Shown here: positions 1 to 8,838 of the stretch, in pieces
Layout: each line of letters begins with the position of its first letter
Numbering within the stretch: the first letter of the stretch is position 1
Assembly (NCBI GenBank): GCA_002011735.1
Contig: MTOQ01000039.1
Span: forward strand, 1 to 47,621
DNA from: Nitrospirae bacterium JdFR-81
GTDB taxonomy: Bacteria > Nitrospirota > Thermodesulfovibrionia > UBA6902
Direction: 5' to 3'
Length of the DNA: 47,621 nt
Program-made: the position numbers and the translations under genes
The notes under the pieces: model-generated
Told to the model about the DNA's origin: nothing
The model's input: the letters and a program-made list of their open reading frames with translations, nothing else
The model's database searches: none

Positions 1-913
<913 letters not shown>

Positions 914-990
914 CCCTTTATTCCCTTGCCCTGCAGAAGGGGAGGGGACTTCTACAGTTGTCAGAGAGATAAACAGTGAAGGGACAAAAA

Positions 991-1015
991 GCCCACTTGT
1001 CTGTGGGCGTTTTTT
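991..1015 (+). terminator. Rho-independent terminator of the rRNA operon
   Basis: Stem GCCCAC / GTGGGC (991-996 with 1003-1008) with a 6-nt loop is followed by a T-rich tail and preceded by AAAAA. It lies about 80 nt after the 23S 3' end, and no 5S-like sequence (for example CCGAACTCAGAAGTGAAA) occurs between. A weak -35/-10-like pair (TTGTCT, 17 nt, TATAAG at 1020-1025) overlaps the loop and tail and could serve rpoD. Confidence 0.85.
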
Positions 1016-1050
1016 GTGGTATAAGTGTAAGAGAGGGGTGTTAGTGGAAG

Positions 1051-2475
1051 ATGAAGGAGAAGGATGTCTTTGACGAGCTATTAGAGGTCGGGAAGAAGAG
1101 GGGCATCATCACCTACGATGAGATAAACGATGCCCTGCCTGCCGAGTTCTTCTCTCCTGATGAGATAGAGGATCTGATGGATCTTCTCCAGGACATGGGT
1201 GTGCGCGTGGTTGATATGGAGGAGGCTGTTCCACCTGTTGAGCCCGAGGAGGTTCAGGAGTATGAGAAGACAGAGGATCTTGTCCAGGCATACTTCCAGT
1301 CCATGGGTGATATATCGATCCTTACAAAGGAGGAGGAGGTAGAGCTTGCTAAGAAGCTCGTTGAGGGCAAGGAGCTTATCAGGGAGATAATAAAGCCACT
1401 GTCCCTTACCAAGAAGATAGAGAAGAGCCTTGTGGCAGAGGAGGACATGGAAGAGGATGAAAGGGCAGTGATTGTTACGGAGAGGGTGTTGGAGAGGCTT
1501 GAGGAATACGTAAAGGAACTGAGGGCTGTAAACAAGGAGCTTGAGAGATATGGCGGCAGTCTCAAGGGTCTCAGGGCACAGATAAGGAGTGAGAAGGCAA
1601 AGAAGAGGGTCAATGCCTCCAAGCTACAGGAGATGCAGGACCTGCTTGCCCGCGCTCAGAAGACCTTTAAGAAGATCGAGTCCGAGGTCGGTGTGAAGGC
1701 CGGCGAACTCCTGCCCCTGTGGGACAGGATATACAAGGCACAGCAGTATGTGAGAGAGGCAAAGAACGAACTCATAACAAGGAACCTGAGGCTCGTGGTA
1801 AATATAGCAAAGAACTATGTAGGTAGAGGACTGCCCCTGCTTGACCTCATACAGGAGGGTAATATCGGCCTGATGAAGGCAGTTGATAAATTCAAACATG
1901 AGAAGGGCTTTAAGTTCAGCACCTATGCGACCTGGTGGATAAGACAGGCCATAACCAGGGCACTCATTGACCAGACGAAGACCATAAGGGTGCCCGTTCA
2001 TATGATGGAATTCTACAACAGGGTGACAAAGGTCTCCAGGGAGCTGACACAGACCCTTGGCAGAGAACCGACCGATGACGAGATAGCAAAGAAGCTGAAG
2101 GTCCCGACAAGGAAGGTGGAGGAGGTCTTCAGGGCGATACAGGACCCAATAGCACTCCAGACACCTGTTGGTGATGAAGACACAGAGCTTGAAGACTTTA
2201 TCGGGGATCAGAACAGCCCATCTCCTTACAATGACGCCGAGAACAAGGAGATATCCAACTACATCAAGAAGGTCCTCGGCACCCTAACGCCAAAGGAGGA
2301 GCGGGTTATAAGGATGAGGTTCGGGATCGGTGTTGACAGGGACCATACCCTTGAGGAGGTTGGAAGACACCTGACCATCACAAGGGAGAGGGTAAGGCAG
2401 ATAGAGGCAAAGGCCCTGAGGAAGTTAAAGCATCCAAGCAGGCTCAAGGCCCTTAAGGCATTGATCAGTTCGTAG
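1051..2475 (+). CDS. rpoD: Primary RNA polymerase sigma factor (sigma-70, RpoD)
   Basis: Housekeeping sigma factor that directs core RNA polymerase to -35/-10 promoters. The 474 residues show region 1.1 (about 1-60), region 1.2 (EKTEDLVQAYFQSMG, about 72-100), a shortened non-conserved region with a charged coiled-coil-like stretch (about 110-230), region 2 (NLRLVVNIAKNYVGRGLPLL and ATWWIRQAITRALIDQTKTI, about 245-310), region 3 and region 4.2 (TITRERVRQIEAKALRKL) near the C-terminus. It is shorter than the 613-residue E. coli protein mainly because the non-conserved insert is small. The ATG is preceded by a purine-rich GAGAGGGG. It sits directly downstream of the rRNA terminator. Its last 11 nt overlap the convergent LysM gene. 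Confidence 0.97.
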   Translation: MKEKDVFDELLEVGKKRGIITYDEINDALPAEFFSPDEIEDLMDLLQDMGVRVVDMEEAVPPVEPEEVQEYEKTEDLVQAYFQSMGDISILTKEEEVELAKKLVEGKELIREIIKPLSLTKKIEKSLVAEEDMEEDERAVIVTERVLERLEEYVKELRAVNKELERYGGSLKGLRAQIRSEKAKKRVNASKLQEMQDLLARAQKTFKKIESEVGVKAGELLPLWDRIYKAQQYVREAKNELITRNLRLVVNIAKNYVGRGLPLLDLIQEGNIGLMKAVDKFKHEKGFKFSTYATWWIRQAITRALIDQTKTIRVPVHMMEFYNRVTKVSRELTQTLGREPTDDEIAKKLKVPTRKVEEVFRAIQDPIALQTPVGDEDTELEDFIGDQNSPSPYNDAENKEISNYIKKVLGTLTPKEERVIRMRFGIGVDRDHTLEEVGRHLTITRERVRQIEAKALRKLKHPSRLKALKALISS

Positions 2476-3451
2476 CATTCCCCCACCTGTCTCCAATTGC
2501 TATCTCCCTCCTGCTCTTTAGTACGATAGCTGTGGAGGTGGAGGGCTTAAGGGATATAACCTGTATTGATCCAATGGTTGTTTTTATTGGTGTAGAGGAG
2601 AGGACATCAAAGACATCCCCTACCTCCAGCCCATCCTCTTCTCCTTTATCAAGGTAGATTATATCACCAGCACTTATCGCCCTGTTATTTATTCGGGACT
2701 CAACGATATACCCATCGATGTCAGGCCTTCTCAGATCCTCCGGCATAAGTGGTGGCTCCATATCATCATAGGGCATCAGGCCGTCTCCAATCTGGACCTC
2801 TTCAAATATGTCTACTATCTCAGCAACAGGGGTGTCGTCCTTAATCCCTGTAACCTCCAGTATGCCTGCCACCCTTATTTGATGGCCCAGTGTCCTGCCG
2901 GTTCTGGGATGGCTCACCTTCTTTATATCCCTGATGATCAGGAATCTCTCGCCCTTGGTGACCTTCCTGTTGAGCCTCAGATATACAATCTCATTATTAC
3001 CAAAGACCATCCTCTCTGAGGGTGAGGCCACGATCTGGCCTATGGATGGGAAATCCTCTGATATCCAGCCACTTGCAATATAGAGGTTTTTATCCAGCAG
3101 ATATCTTACCGGTCTTTCTTCAACCACCTCTGCCTTTGTCGTGGTCTCAGGTGCAGGCGGTGCCTTCTCAACCACGGGCTTTGCCTTCTTGACAGGCAGT
3201 TCAAGCCGTCTCAGTTCCTCTTTCGTGGGGATGATTATCCGCTCACCAGGGTATATGAGGTCAGGGTTCTTTATCTGTGGGTTGGCCTTCCATATCTTTG
3301 GCCAGAGGAAGTTGTCGTTGAGTATGTCCCCTGAGATATCCCACAGGGTATCACCCTTCTTTATGATATACTCTTCTGATGCGGAGGCTTGTATAATGGT
3401 GAATGGGATTATTAATAAAAGGCCTGCAAAAAGGATGAGGATCTTTTTCAT
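2465..3451 (-). CDS. LysM-domain envelope protein
   Basis: Exported protein with a single N-terminal LysM domain. The start chosen is the internal ATG (MKKILILFAGLLLI), 15 nt inside the tracked ORF, because the tracked start is TTG while this ATG has GGTGGAG just upstream. A signal peptide (about 1-24) is followed by LysM (EEYIIKKGDTLWDIS to YPGERIIIP, about 25-75), a proline/lysine-rich linker, and a long C-terminal part without a recognised fold. LysM domains bind peptidoglycan. The 'WPKIWKANPQIKNPDLIYPGE' type is common in Nitrospirota and deltaproteobacterial cell-surface proteins. The gene follows argCJ after a terminator and converges on rpoD. Specific function unknown. Confidence 0.85.
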   Translation of the reverse strand: MKKILILFAGLLLIIPFTIIQASASEEYIIKKGDTLWDISGDILNDNFLWPKIWKANPQIKNPDLIYPGERIIIPTKEELRRLELPVKKAKPVVEKAPPAPETTTKAEVVEERPVRYLLDKNLYIASGWISEDFPSIGQIVASPSERMVFGNNEIVYLRLNRKVTKGERFLIIRDIKKVSHPRTGRTLGHQIRVAGILEVTGIKDDTPVAEIVDIFEEVQIGDGLMPYDDMEPPLMPEDLRRPDIDGYIVESRINNRAISAGDIIYLDKGEEDGLEVGDVFDVLSSTPIKTTIGSIQVISLKPSTSTAIVLKSRREIAIGDRWGNATN

Positions 3452-3514
3452 ATCTCCACCTCGCAAGTTTTATTATTAAAAAAATTCTACAGTGTAGAGG
3501 TTATTTTTGCAAGC

Positions 3515-3537
3515 AAAAACCGCACTTTTAAGTGCAG
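3515..3537 (-). terminator. Probable terminator after argCJ
   Basis: The palindrome GCACTTTTAAGTGC (3522-3535) is followed, on the minus strand, by GG and TTTTT. It lies about 20 nt beyond the argJ stop. A second small dyad (TCTAC/GTAGA then ATTTTTTT on the minus strand, about 3480-3496) follows and may reinforce it. Confidence 0.6.
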
Positions 3538-3554
3538 GCTTTTGATGGGACTTA

Positions 3555-4745
3555 TCAGGATGTATATTCTGAGTTTATTCGAATGTATCCCTCTGTTAGA
3601 TCACAGGTGAGCACACTTGCTGATCTGTTTCCGAGTCCCAGATCCACCGTAATGTTTATCTCTCTCTTGGCAAGCGCCCTGTCTCTCCTCTTTTTATTAT
3701 CTGATCCCCTTCCGCCTGCCACATATTTGCGGCCATTAATGTATATATCGATCCTATCTTCCAGCACATCAACCCCTGAATATCCAATTGCTGCCATGAT
3801 CCTTCCCCAGTTTGGGTCTTCCCCGTAAATAGCGGTCTTTACAAGCATGGACTGTGCTATTGCCCTTGCGACCCTTTCGGCATCAGACTCTGTCCTTGCG
3901 CCTTTTACGATCACATTGATAAGCTTTGTTGCCCCCTCCCCATCAATGGCTATCATCCTTGCAAGTTCATATGTAACCTCGGACAGTGCCTCTTCAAACC
4001 TCCTGTAGAAGGGAGAGTCCTTTGTTAGGGGTTTATTGCCGAGCCTTCCGTTGGCCATTATTATGACGGTGTCGTTCGTGCTCATGTCGTTGTCAATAAT
4101 CAATCTATTAAATGATCTCCTGACAGCCCCCCTGATCGCCCTGTCAAGGGCGTCATGTCTGATCGCTATATCGGTGAGGATAAAACAGAGCATCGTCGCC
4201 ATATTCGGGCATATCATGCCGGCACCCTTTGCTATTCCCACAATGGTCCCTGTCGTGCGTGAGAGCTTGAGCTTTCTGAGCGAGACCTTCGGGAATGTAT
4301 CGGTGGTCATTATTGCGGTCGCAGTATCCATTATTGAGGAAGGGGATAGCCTCTTTACGAGGGATGGGATGGCCTTCCTTATCCTTGCCATCGGGAGGGG
4401 TCTGCCTATTATGCCTGTTGATGATACATACACATGTTCAGGCCCTATATTCAGCTCCCTTGCAACACACTCGGCCATTTCTGAGGCATCCCTCAGGCCC
4501 TCATCGCCTGTGCAGGCATTGGCGTTGCCACTGTTAATGATTATGGCCTGCCCCTTTCCTGATCTGATCCTCTTGATATCGAGCCTCACAGGGGCGGCCT
4601 TTATCCTGTTTGTCGTGAAGACGCCCGCAACCGTTGCCAAGGTCTCAGAGAATATCAGGGCAATGTCCTTCTTCCCCTGTTGTTTTATACCTGCTGATAT
4701 GCCTGCAAACCTGAAGCCCTGGATGGTTATATCTTCTTTTTTCAT
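3555..4745 (-). CDS. argJ: Bifunctional glutamate N-acetyltransferase / amino-acid acetyltransferase ArgJ
   Basis: ArgJ transfers acetyl from N-acetylornithine to glutamate (cyclic arginine pathway) and in some species also makes N-acetylglutamate from acetyl-CoA. The protein is autocleaved into alpha and beta chains. The 396 residues match the family length. The cleavage motif is KGAGMICPNMATML, with Thr184 as the predicted nucleophile and new N-terminus of the beta chain. STGIIG (about 109-114) and DNDMSTND are further family signatures. The ATG shares one base with the argC stop (TGATG), so the two genes are translationally coupled. Whether it is mono- or bifunctional cannot be read from sequence alone. 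Confidence 0.95.
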   Translation of the reverse strand: MKKEDITIQGFRFAGISAGIKQQGKKDIALIFSETLATVAGVFTTNRIKAAPVRLDIKRIRSGKGQAIIINSGNANACTGDEGLRDASEMAECVARELNIGPEHVYVSSTGIIGRPLPMARIRKAIPSLVKRLSPSSIMDTATAIMTTDTFPKVSLRKLKLSRTTGTIVGIAKGAGMICPNMATMLCFILTDIAIRHDALDRAIRGAVRRSFNRLIIDNDMSTNDTVIIMANGRLGNKPLTKDSPFYRRFEEALSEVTYELARMIAIDGEGATKLINVIVKGARTESDAERVARAIAQSMLVKTAIYGEDPNWGRIMAAIGYSGVDVLEDRIDIYINGRKYVAGGRGSDNKKRRDRALAKREINITVDLGLGNRSASVLTCDLTEGYIRINSEYTS

Positions 4746-5788
4746 CAGGGAAAGGGTGGATTATCCATGAGGCCCTCTGTCTCGTCAAAACTGTACATAA
4801 TGTTCATATTCTGTACAGCCTGGCCAGAGGCACCCTTCATGAGGTTATCGATAGCGTTGACTATGATCAATGTATGGTGATCTCCTCTTTTATCAATGAA
4901 TACAGAGATGTCACAGTAGTTACTGTCCCTTACACCCTTTGTTGAGGGATACTGCCCATCTTCAAGAATCCGCACAAATGGTTCATCATGATAGTGTTTC
5001 ATAAAGAGCTTTCGTATCTCGGAGTATGTGATCTTTCTCCTCAGTCTTACATATATCGTTGTCAGTATCCCCCTGTCCATCGGGATGAGGTGGGGGGTGA
5101 AGATCACCTTTATTTTCTTGCCCGAGATGAGACTGAGTTCCTGTTCAATCTCTGGGATATGGCGATGGGTTGTGATGGCATATGCCCTGACAGACTCATT
5201 CACCTCTGAGAACATGAAAGGCAGCGCCGGACTCCTCCCTGCACCTGATACACCTGACTTTGAGTCAATTATGATGCTATCGGTGTCTATTATATCCCTG
5301 TCAATTATCGGTGCAAGTCCAAGGATGGCACCTGTGGGGTAACATCCAGGGTTTGCAACTATCGAGGCGTTCCTGATCCTCTCCCTGTTGACCTCAGGCA
5401 GTCCATAGACTGCTTTTTTTAATAAATCAGGGAACCTGTGTCCTGTGTTATACCATCTTCTATACACCCCGGCGCTTTTGAGCCTGTAGTCAGCAGAGAG
5501 GTCGATCACCCTCTTGCCTGCTTTATTGAGCCCTGCCACTATCTCTTGGGAGGTCTTATGCGGGAGGCAGAGAAAGAATAGCTCTGCCCTGTGTATCAGG
5601 GCCTCGAGCCTGAGTGGTTCAAATCTGAGGGTCTTGTCCCTGATGTTGAGGAAGACATCCGATACCCTCTGTCCTGAGAACCTCTCCGAGGTGATGACAG
5701 TGACCTCTACCTCTCTGTGCTGCTGGAGGAGCCTGAACAGTTCAGCACCTGTATAGCCACTCCCCCCTAAGATGGCAACCTTTAACAT
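4745..5788 (-). CDS. argC: N-acetyl-gamma-glutamyl-phosphate reductase
   Basis: NADPH-dependent reductase, third step of arginine biosynthesis. The 347 residues start with a Rossmann motif (GGSGYTGAEL, about 8-17) and carry the catalytic cysteine in VANPGCYPT (Cys149). The HRHIPEIEQE segment is the usual substrate-binding motif. Genes rplM-rpsI-argC-argJ run in the same direction. The ATG has no Shine-Dalgarno of its own. Instead it is abutted by an array of 7-bp repeats and overlaps a short upstream ORF that does have an SD, so coupled initiation is likely. Confidence 0.95.
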   Translation of the reverse strand: MLKVAILGGSGYTGAELFRLLQQHREVEVTVITSERFSGQRVSDVFLNIRDKTLRFEPLRLEALIHRAELFFLCLPHKTSQEIVAGLNKAGKRVIDLSADYRLKSAGVYRRWYNTGHRFPDLLKKAVYGLPEVNRERIRNASIVANPGCYPTGAILGLAPIIDRDIIDTDSIIIDSKSGVSGAGRSPALPFMFSEVNESVRAYAITTHRHIPEIEQELSLISGKKIKVIFTPHLIPMDRGILTTIYVRLRRKITYSEIRKLFMKHYHDEPFVRILEDGQYPSTKGVRDSNYCDISVFIDKRGDHHTLIIVNAIDNLMKGASGQAVQNMNIMYSFDETEGLMDNPPFP

Positions 5789-5829
5789 AGTGACAGGTGA
5801 CGAGTGACAAGTGATGGGTGAATTATCAT
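5782..5829 (-). CDS. Putative 15-codon leader ORF overlapping the argC start
   Basis: ATG at 5829 encodes MIIHPSLVTRHLSLC and stops at 5782-5784, overlapping the first 7 nt of argC. An SD-like AGGAG lies 5 nt upstream of its ATG (5835-5839), whereas argC itself has none. Most of its codons lie inside the 7-bp repeat array. Whether it is translated is unproven. It contains one Arg codon, so it is not an obvious arginine attenuator. Coupling or chance are both possible. Confidence 0.35.
   Translation of the reverse strand: MIIHPSLVTRHLSLC
5789..5823 (+). repeat. Array of five degenerate 7-bp repeats next to the argC start
   Basis: Five consecutive heptamers read AGTGACA, GGTGACG, AGTGACA, AGTGATG, GGTGAAT. 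The array starts immediately outside the argC ATG. The period and the NGTRAYR pattern match the arrays at 8814-8838, 9174-9198 and 27128-27162, but this copy is the most diverged. Confidence 0.7.
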
Positions 5830-5880
5830 TTTATCTCCTGAGTTGTCAGGTTTGTTAAATATCGCTCGTTACTCTGGTTA

Positions 5881-6273
5881 TTATCTCTTGGAGAACTGGA
5901 AACGCTTCCTGGCCTTCTTCTGACCGTATTTCTTTCTTTCCACGACCCTTGGATCCCTGGTCAAGAGTCCCTCTTTCTTCAGTTTGCTCCTGAAGTCAGG
6001 ATTGGCCTTTACGAGTGCCCGTGCGATACCGTGTCTGATGGCCTGGGCCTGACCACTTATCCCTCCACCCCTCACCCTTACCATTATGTCATATTTGCCA
6101 TTTACTCCAACCACATTGAGGGGTTGCTGGACGATCATCTTCATGGTTTCGTATGGGAAGTATCTGTCAAAGGGGAGTTTATTAATTGTGATGTTGCCCT
6201 TCCCAGGCCTCAGGAATACCTGGGCAACGGATGTCTTTCTTCTGCCTGTAGCGTTATATTCTATCTCTGCCAT
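5881..6273 (-). CDS. rpsI: 30S ribosomal protein S9 (uS9)
   Basis: The 130 residues include N-terminal [14 protein letters not shown], the central [19 protein letters not shown] motif and the basic C-terminal tail ending RFQFSKR, which reaches the P-site tRNA in ribosome structures. Length is normal for the family. It follows rplM after 6 nt, and the rplM stop region supplies AAAGGAG as its SD, the usual rplM-rpsI pairing. Confidence 0.98.
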   Translation of the reverse strand: MAEIEYNATGRRKTSVAQVFLRPGKGNITINKLPFDRYFPYETMKMIVQQPLNVVGVNGKYDIMVRVRGGGISGQAQAIRHGIARALVKANPDFRSKLKKEGLLTRDPRVVERKKYGQKKARKRFQFSKR

Positions 6274-6279
6274 ATCCCT

Positions 6280-6720
6280 TTACGCTCCTTTGCTGAGATT
6301 AAGGATCTCTGGTTTCTGGGCCTGATGGGGATGCTCTGGACCCCTGTAGACCTTCAGCTTCTTCAGCTGTCTTCTCCCAAGTTTATTCTTTGGTAACATG
6401 CCCCTTACGGCTGATATGATTATCCTCTCAGGGGCTTCCTTCATCAGGTCTTTTGCGGATTCCTTCTTGATACCACCAGGATAACCCGAATGGTGGTAAT
6501 ACACCTTTGTATCAAGCTTATTACCTGTGAACCTTATCTTCTTAGCATTTATTACAATCACATAGTCACCTGTATCCACATGGGGTGTATAGATGGGCTT
6601 TGTCTTGCCCCTGAGGATCGAGGCGATCCTGGAGGCAAGCCTGCCAACAACCATATCGGTGGCATCCACGACATACCATTTCTTCTTTACTTCTGATGAC
6701 TTAGCAAAGCTCGTCTTCAT
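6280..6720 (-). CDS. rplM: 50S ribosomal protein L13 (uL13)
   Basis: The 146 residues include [18 protein letters not shown] at the N-terminus, [19 protein letters not shown] in the middle and [13 protein letters not shown] near the C-terminus, all L13 signatures. A GAGAGAAGG SD sits directly before the ATG. The predicted promoter (TTGACA, 18 nt, TATTAT at 6821-6850) implies a 5' leader of roughly 90 nt, long enough for autoregulation, though no known L13 leader structure could be confirmed by eye. Confidence 0.98.
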   Translation of the reverse strand: MKTSFAKSSEVKKKWYVVDATDMVVGRLASRIASILRGKTKPIYTPHVDTGDYVIVINAKKIRFTGNKLDTKVYYHHSGYPGGIKKESAKDLMKEAPERIIISAVRGMLPKNKLGRRQLKKLKVYRGPEHPHQAQKPEILNLSKGA

Positions 6721-6820
6721 CCTTCTCTCTCCATGGAATATCTGCTCTTACCCCTCCTTCAGGTCTCCTCATCCCAAAGGAAGGGTTTTTTATAGGATGA
6801 TCATTTAAATATGAAAGAAC

Positions 6821-6850
6821 ATAATAATTTAAAACCATCATATTTGTCAA
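6821..6850 (-). promoter_or_regulatory. Sigma-70 promoter for rplM-rpsI
   Basis: On the minus strand a perfect -35 TTGACA (6850-6845) is followed after 18 nt by TATTAT (6826-6821). It lies immediately after the stop of the small candidate selenoprotein gene, so rplM can be transcribed independently of it. Predicted start is about 6814. Confidence 0.55.
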
Positions 6851-6856
6851 TGTCCA

Positions 6857-7024
6857 TTATGCCCTGTCACATGATATGTAGGATAATTTCTCCCATGTCC
6901 TTTCATCGATCTCCTCTATATATTCTTGGATCGTATAGGCCCTGCCGCACACCGTGCAGCTGAGACTCACACTCCTTCAGCCAACAGAGAGCCTTAGCCC
7001 TCCGCCACACACTTTACATTTCAT
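6857..7024 (-). CDS. Candidate small selenoprotein with two CxxC motifs (in-frame TGA at codon 16)
   Basis: This gene is missing from the ORF track because of an internal TGA. Reading from the ATG at 7024 gives MKCKVCGGGLRLSVG, then TGA (6977-6979), then RSVSLSCTVCGRAYTIQEYI and a C-terminus ending SCDRA and TAA, 55 codons in all. Two CxxCG knuckles flank the TGA and the frame stays open and protein-like on both sides, including a Glu-rich EEIDERTWEKL helix. It resembles the small dual-CxxC zinc-ribbon-like proteins known in sulfate reducers and Nitrospirota, a family I recall as having Cys or Sec at about this place. A hairpin with a GGU loop downstream of the TGA fits the bacterial SECIS pattern. 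The alternative is a nonsense-mutated small zinc-ribbon gene. It is codirectional with, and about 136 nt upstream of, rplM. Function unknown; redox or metal binding is likely. Confidence 0.6.
6944..6960 (-). promoter_or_regulatory. bSECIS-like hairpin downstream of the in-frame TGA
   Basis: In the mRNA, GCUGCAC - GGU - GUGCGGC forms a 7-bp stem (one G-U pair) with a 3-nt loop beginning GG. The first loop G is 24 nt after the UGA. Bacterial SECIS elements are described as having a G in the first two loop positions, a 4-16 bp upper stem and the loop about 16-37 nt from the UGA, and this hairpin meets all three. It also encodes part of the second CxxC, so coding constraint could partly explain it. 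Confidence 0.5.
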
Positions 7025-7075
7025 GTTGCAATCTCTCTTGACCATATTCTATAATCGTTACAAATCTCTGTTCCT

Positions 7076-7104
7076 ATTATACAAAAATAAATCCAATAGG
7101 TCGA
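7076..7104 (-). promoter_or_regulatory. Possible sigma-70 promoter for the candidate selenoprotein
   Basis: On the minus strand TCGACC (7104-7099) is separated by 17 nt from a perfect TATAAT (7081-7076). It would start transcription near 7070, about 45 nt upstream of the ATG. It overlaps the start region of the divergent GGDEF gene. Confidence 0.4.
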
Positions 7105-7109
7105 AATAG

Positions 7110-8090
7110 GTGAAATCAACGGTAAAGAAGAGTAAAGAACAACTCCTCCAGGAACTTGCAGATTTGCGTGAGGAGGTTAATAACCTGCGCAGGGAGCTCC
7201 GCAGGCTGAAGCGAGCTGAGAAGAGGCTCAGGGAGAGTGAGGAGACATTTCGTTCACTTATTGAGTCAGCCGACGATTCTATATATTTAGTAGACAGGCA
7301 CTACCGATATTTATTTATAAATAAAAAGCACCTATCCCGTCTCGGTCTGTCAGAGGCAGATTATAAGGGCCGTTCATATAAGGACTTCCACGCCCCTGTT
7401 GAGGTGAGGGAGTTTGTCAGGAAGGTGGATTATGTATTCAGGACCGGTGAGCCCATCAGCTATGAGTACAAGAGCATCAGGGAGAATAAGTATTTCCTCC
7501 AGACCTTCAGCCCTGTCAAGGATTCAGAGGGCAGGATAGTGGCAGTTGGAATAATCTCTAAGGATATATCTGATCGTAAGGAGATGGAGGAGGAGCTCCG
7601 TCAGCTTTCACTCACTGATGAACTTACAGGCCTCCTGAACAGGCGTGGGTTCTTCACGCATGTCGAGCAGTATCTAAAGATGGTCAAGCGTCAGGGGATC
7701 GGAGTGTTTATGCTCTATGCAGACCTTGACAACCTTAAATATATTAATGATAAATTTGGCCACAAAGAAGGCGATTATGCTATTATGCAGGTAGCAAGGA
7801 TCCTTAAGGAGAACTACCGTGAGTCAGATATCATCGCCCGCATAGGTGGTGACGAGTTTGTGGTTATCCCGGTAGGCTGGGTAGGAAATTGTATAGATAT
7901 AATCACATCCCGCCTCCAGAAGGCTATAAAAAACTACAACAAGGAAGTTCACAGGGGTTATAAATTATCGGTAAGCACAGGTGTGGCATTTTACGATCCA
8001 TCAAGGCCCTGCTCTATCGATGAACTCCTCGCCATGGCAGACAAAAAGATGTACGAGGACAAGAGTCGTAAAAAGAGGCTTTCACCTTAA
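7110..8090 (+). CDS. PAS-domain diguanylate cyclase (GGDEF)
   Basis: Cytosolic c-di-GMP synthase of 326 residues. An N-terminal coiled coil (about 8-45, Leu/Arg/Glu heptads) leads into a PAS domain (about 42-155, ending ISDRKEMEEEL) and a GGDEF domain (about 165-325). The active-site motif is intact as GGDEF at 246-250. An RxxD (RESD, 237-240) sits five residues upstream, the classical product-inhibition I-site. No transmembrane segment, so the PAS senses an intracellular cue. The start is GTG with a weak upstream AATAGG. The gene lies 9 nt upstream of hisA and may be cotranscribed with it. Two HD-GYP genes at the right end of the window could oppose it. Confidence 0.92.
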   Translation: MKSTVKKSKEQLLQELADLREEVNNLRRELRRLKRAEKRLRESEETFRSLIESADDSIYLVDRHYRYLFINKKHLSRLGLSEADYKGRSYKDFHAPVEVREFVRKVDYVFRTGEPISYEYKSIRENKYFLQTFSPVKDSEGRIVAVGIISKDISDRKEMEEELRQLSLTDELTGLLNRRGFFTHVEQYLKMVKRQGIGVFMLYADLDNLKYINDKFGHKEGDYAIMQVARILKENYRESDIIARIGGDEFVVIPVGWVGNCIDIITSRLQKAIKNYNKEVHRGYKLSVSTGVAFYDPSRPCSIDELLAMADKKMYEDKSRKKRLSP

Positions 8091-8099
8091 GAGGCACAT

Positions 8100-8825
8100 A
8101 TGATTGTAATACCCGCAATTGACCTCAAGGATGGTAAGTGCGTTCGTCTCCTCCAGGGCAAGAGAGATGCAGTCACAGTTTATTCAGATGACCCAGTCTC
8201 CATGGCAAAACACTGGCAGGATGCAGGGGCGGAACTTCTGCATATAGTGGATCTGGACGGGGCATTCTCAGGTGAACAAAAAAATCTTGAGATAATAAAG
8301 GCCATACGTAAGGCCTTGGAGATCCCCATTCAGGTTGGTGGTGGTATAAGGAGTTTGGGATGCATAGAATCCCTGCTGGGACTTAATATAGACAGGGTGA
8401 TTATAGGAACCTCAGCAGTGCAGAATCCACAGATGCTGAGGGAGGCATGTAAGAGATTCCCTGGCAGGATACTCGTCGGGGTGGATGCCAGAGGCGGAAT
8501 GGTTGCTGTGAAAGGATGGGAGGAGATGACATCACTAAGTGCCATTGAATTTGCCAGAAATGCACAGGCCCTCGGTGTAGCAGGCATAATCTATACAGAT
8601 ATATCCAGGGACGGAATGCTCACAGGTCCCAATATAGAGGCAATGAGACAGATGGTCAGCGCAGTGGATATACCCGTTATTGCCTCAGGAGGAGTATCAG
8701 GTATTGACGATATCAGGGCCTTAATGAAGATAGAGGGCCTGTGGGGTGTTATCACAGGTAAGGCATTATATACAGGGGCACTGGACTTGAAAGAGGCGGT
8801 GAAGATCGTGAGACGTAATGCGTGA
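8100..8825 (+). CDS. hisA: ProFAR isomerase HisA
   Basis: 1-(5-phosphoribosyl)-5-[(5-phosphoribosylamino)methylideneamino]imidazole-4-carboxamide isomerase, an 8-fold beta/alpha barrel enzyme of histidine synthesis. The 241 residues carry the catalytic aspartates D8 (IPAIDLKDG) and D129 (GVDARG), plus phosphate-binding GGGIRS and YTDISRDGM. The last three codons and stop (cgt aat gcg tga) are part of the 7-bp repeat array that begins at 8814, so the C-terminal Arg-Asn-Ala was probably supplied by the inserted repeat. The partner gene hisF is separated by that insertion. Confidence 0.97.
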   Translation: MIVIPAIDLKDGKCVRLLQGKRDAVTVYSDDPVSMAKHWQDAGAELLHIVDLDGAFSGEQKNLEIIKAIRKALEIPIQVGGGIRSLGCIESLLGLNIDRVIIGTSAVQNPQMLREACKRFPGRILVGVDARGGMVAVKGWEEMTSLSAIEFARNAQALGVAGIIYTDISRDGMLTGPNIEAMRQMVSAVDIPVIASGGVSGIDDIRALMKIEGLWGVITGKALYTGALDLKEAVKIVRRNA

Positions 8826-8838
8826 TGTGTGATGAGTA
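8814..8838 (+). repeat. Left inverted 7-bp repeat array of the four-helix-bundle cassette
   Basis: Heptamers CGTAATG, CGTGATG, TGTGATG followed by AGTA. By eye, 21 of 25 positions match the reverse complement of the right array at 9174-9198. It contains the hisA stop codon and the ATG (8832) that would have started the ancestral four-helix-bundle gene. Confidence 0.7.

Noticed and set aside
4036-4770. 244-residue ORF on the plus strand opposite argJ
   Set aside because: Antisense shadow of a clearly recognised gene, with no family resemblance and no SD.
5837-5850. CCTGA-GTTG-TCAGG hairpin after rpsI as a terminator
   Set aside because: Only a 5-bp stem and no T-tract in either direction; it overlaps the SD of the leader ORF instead.
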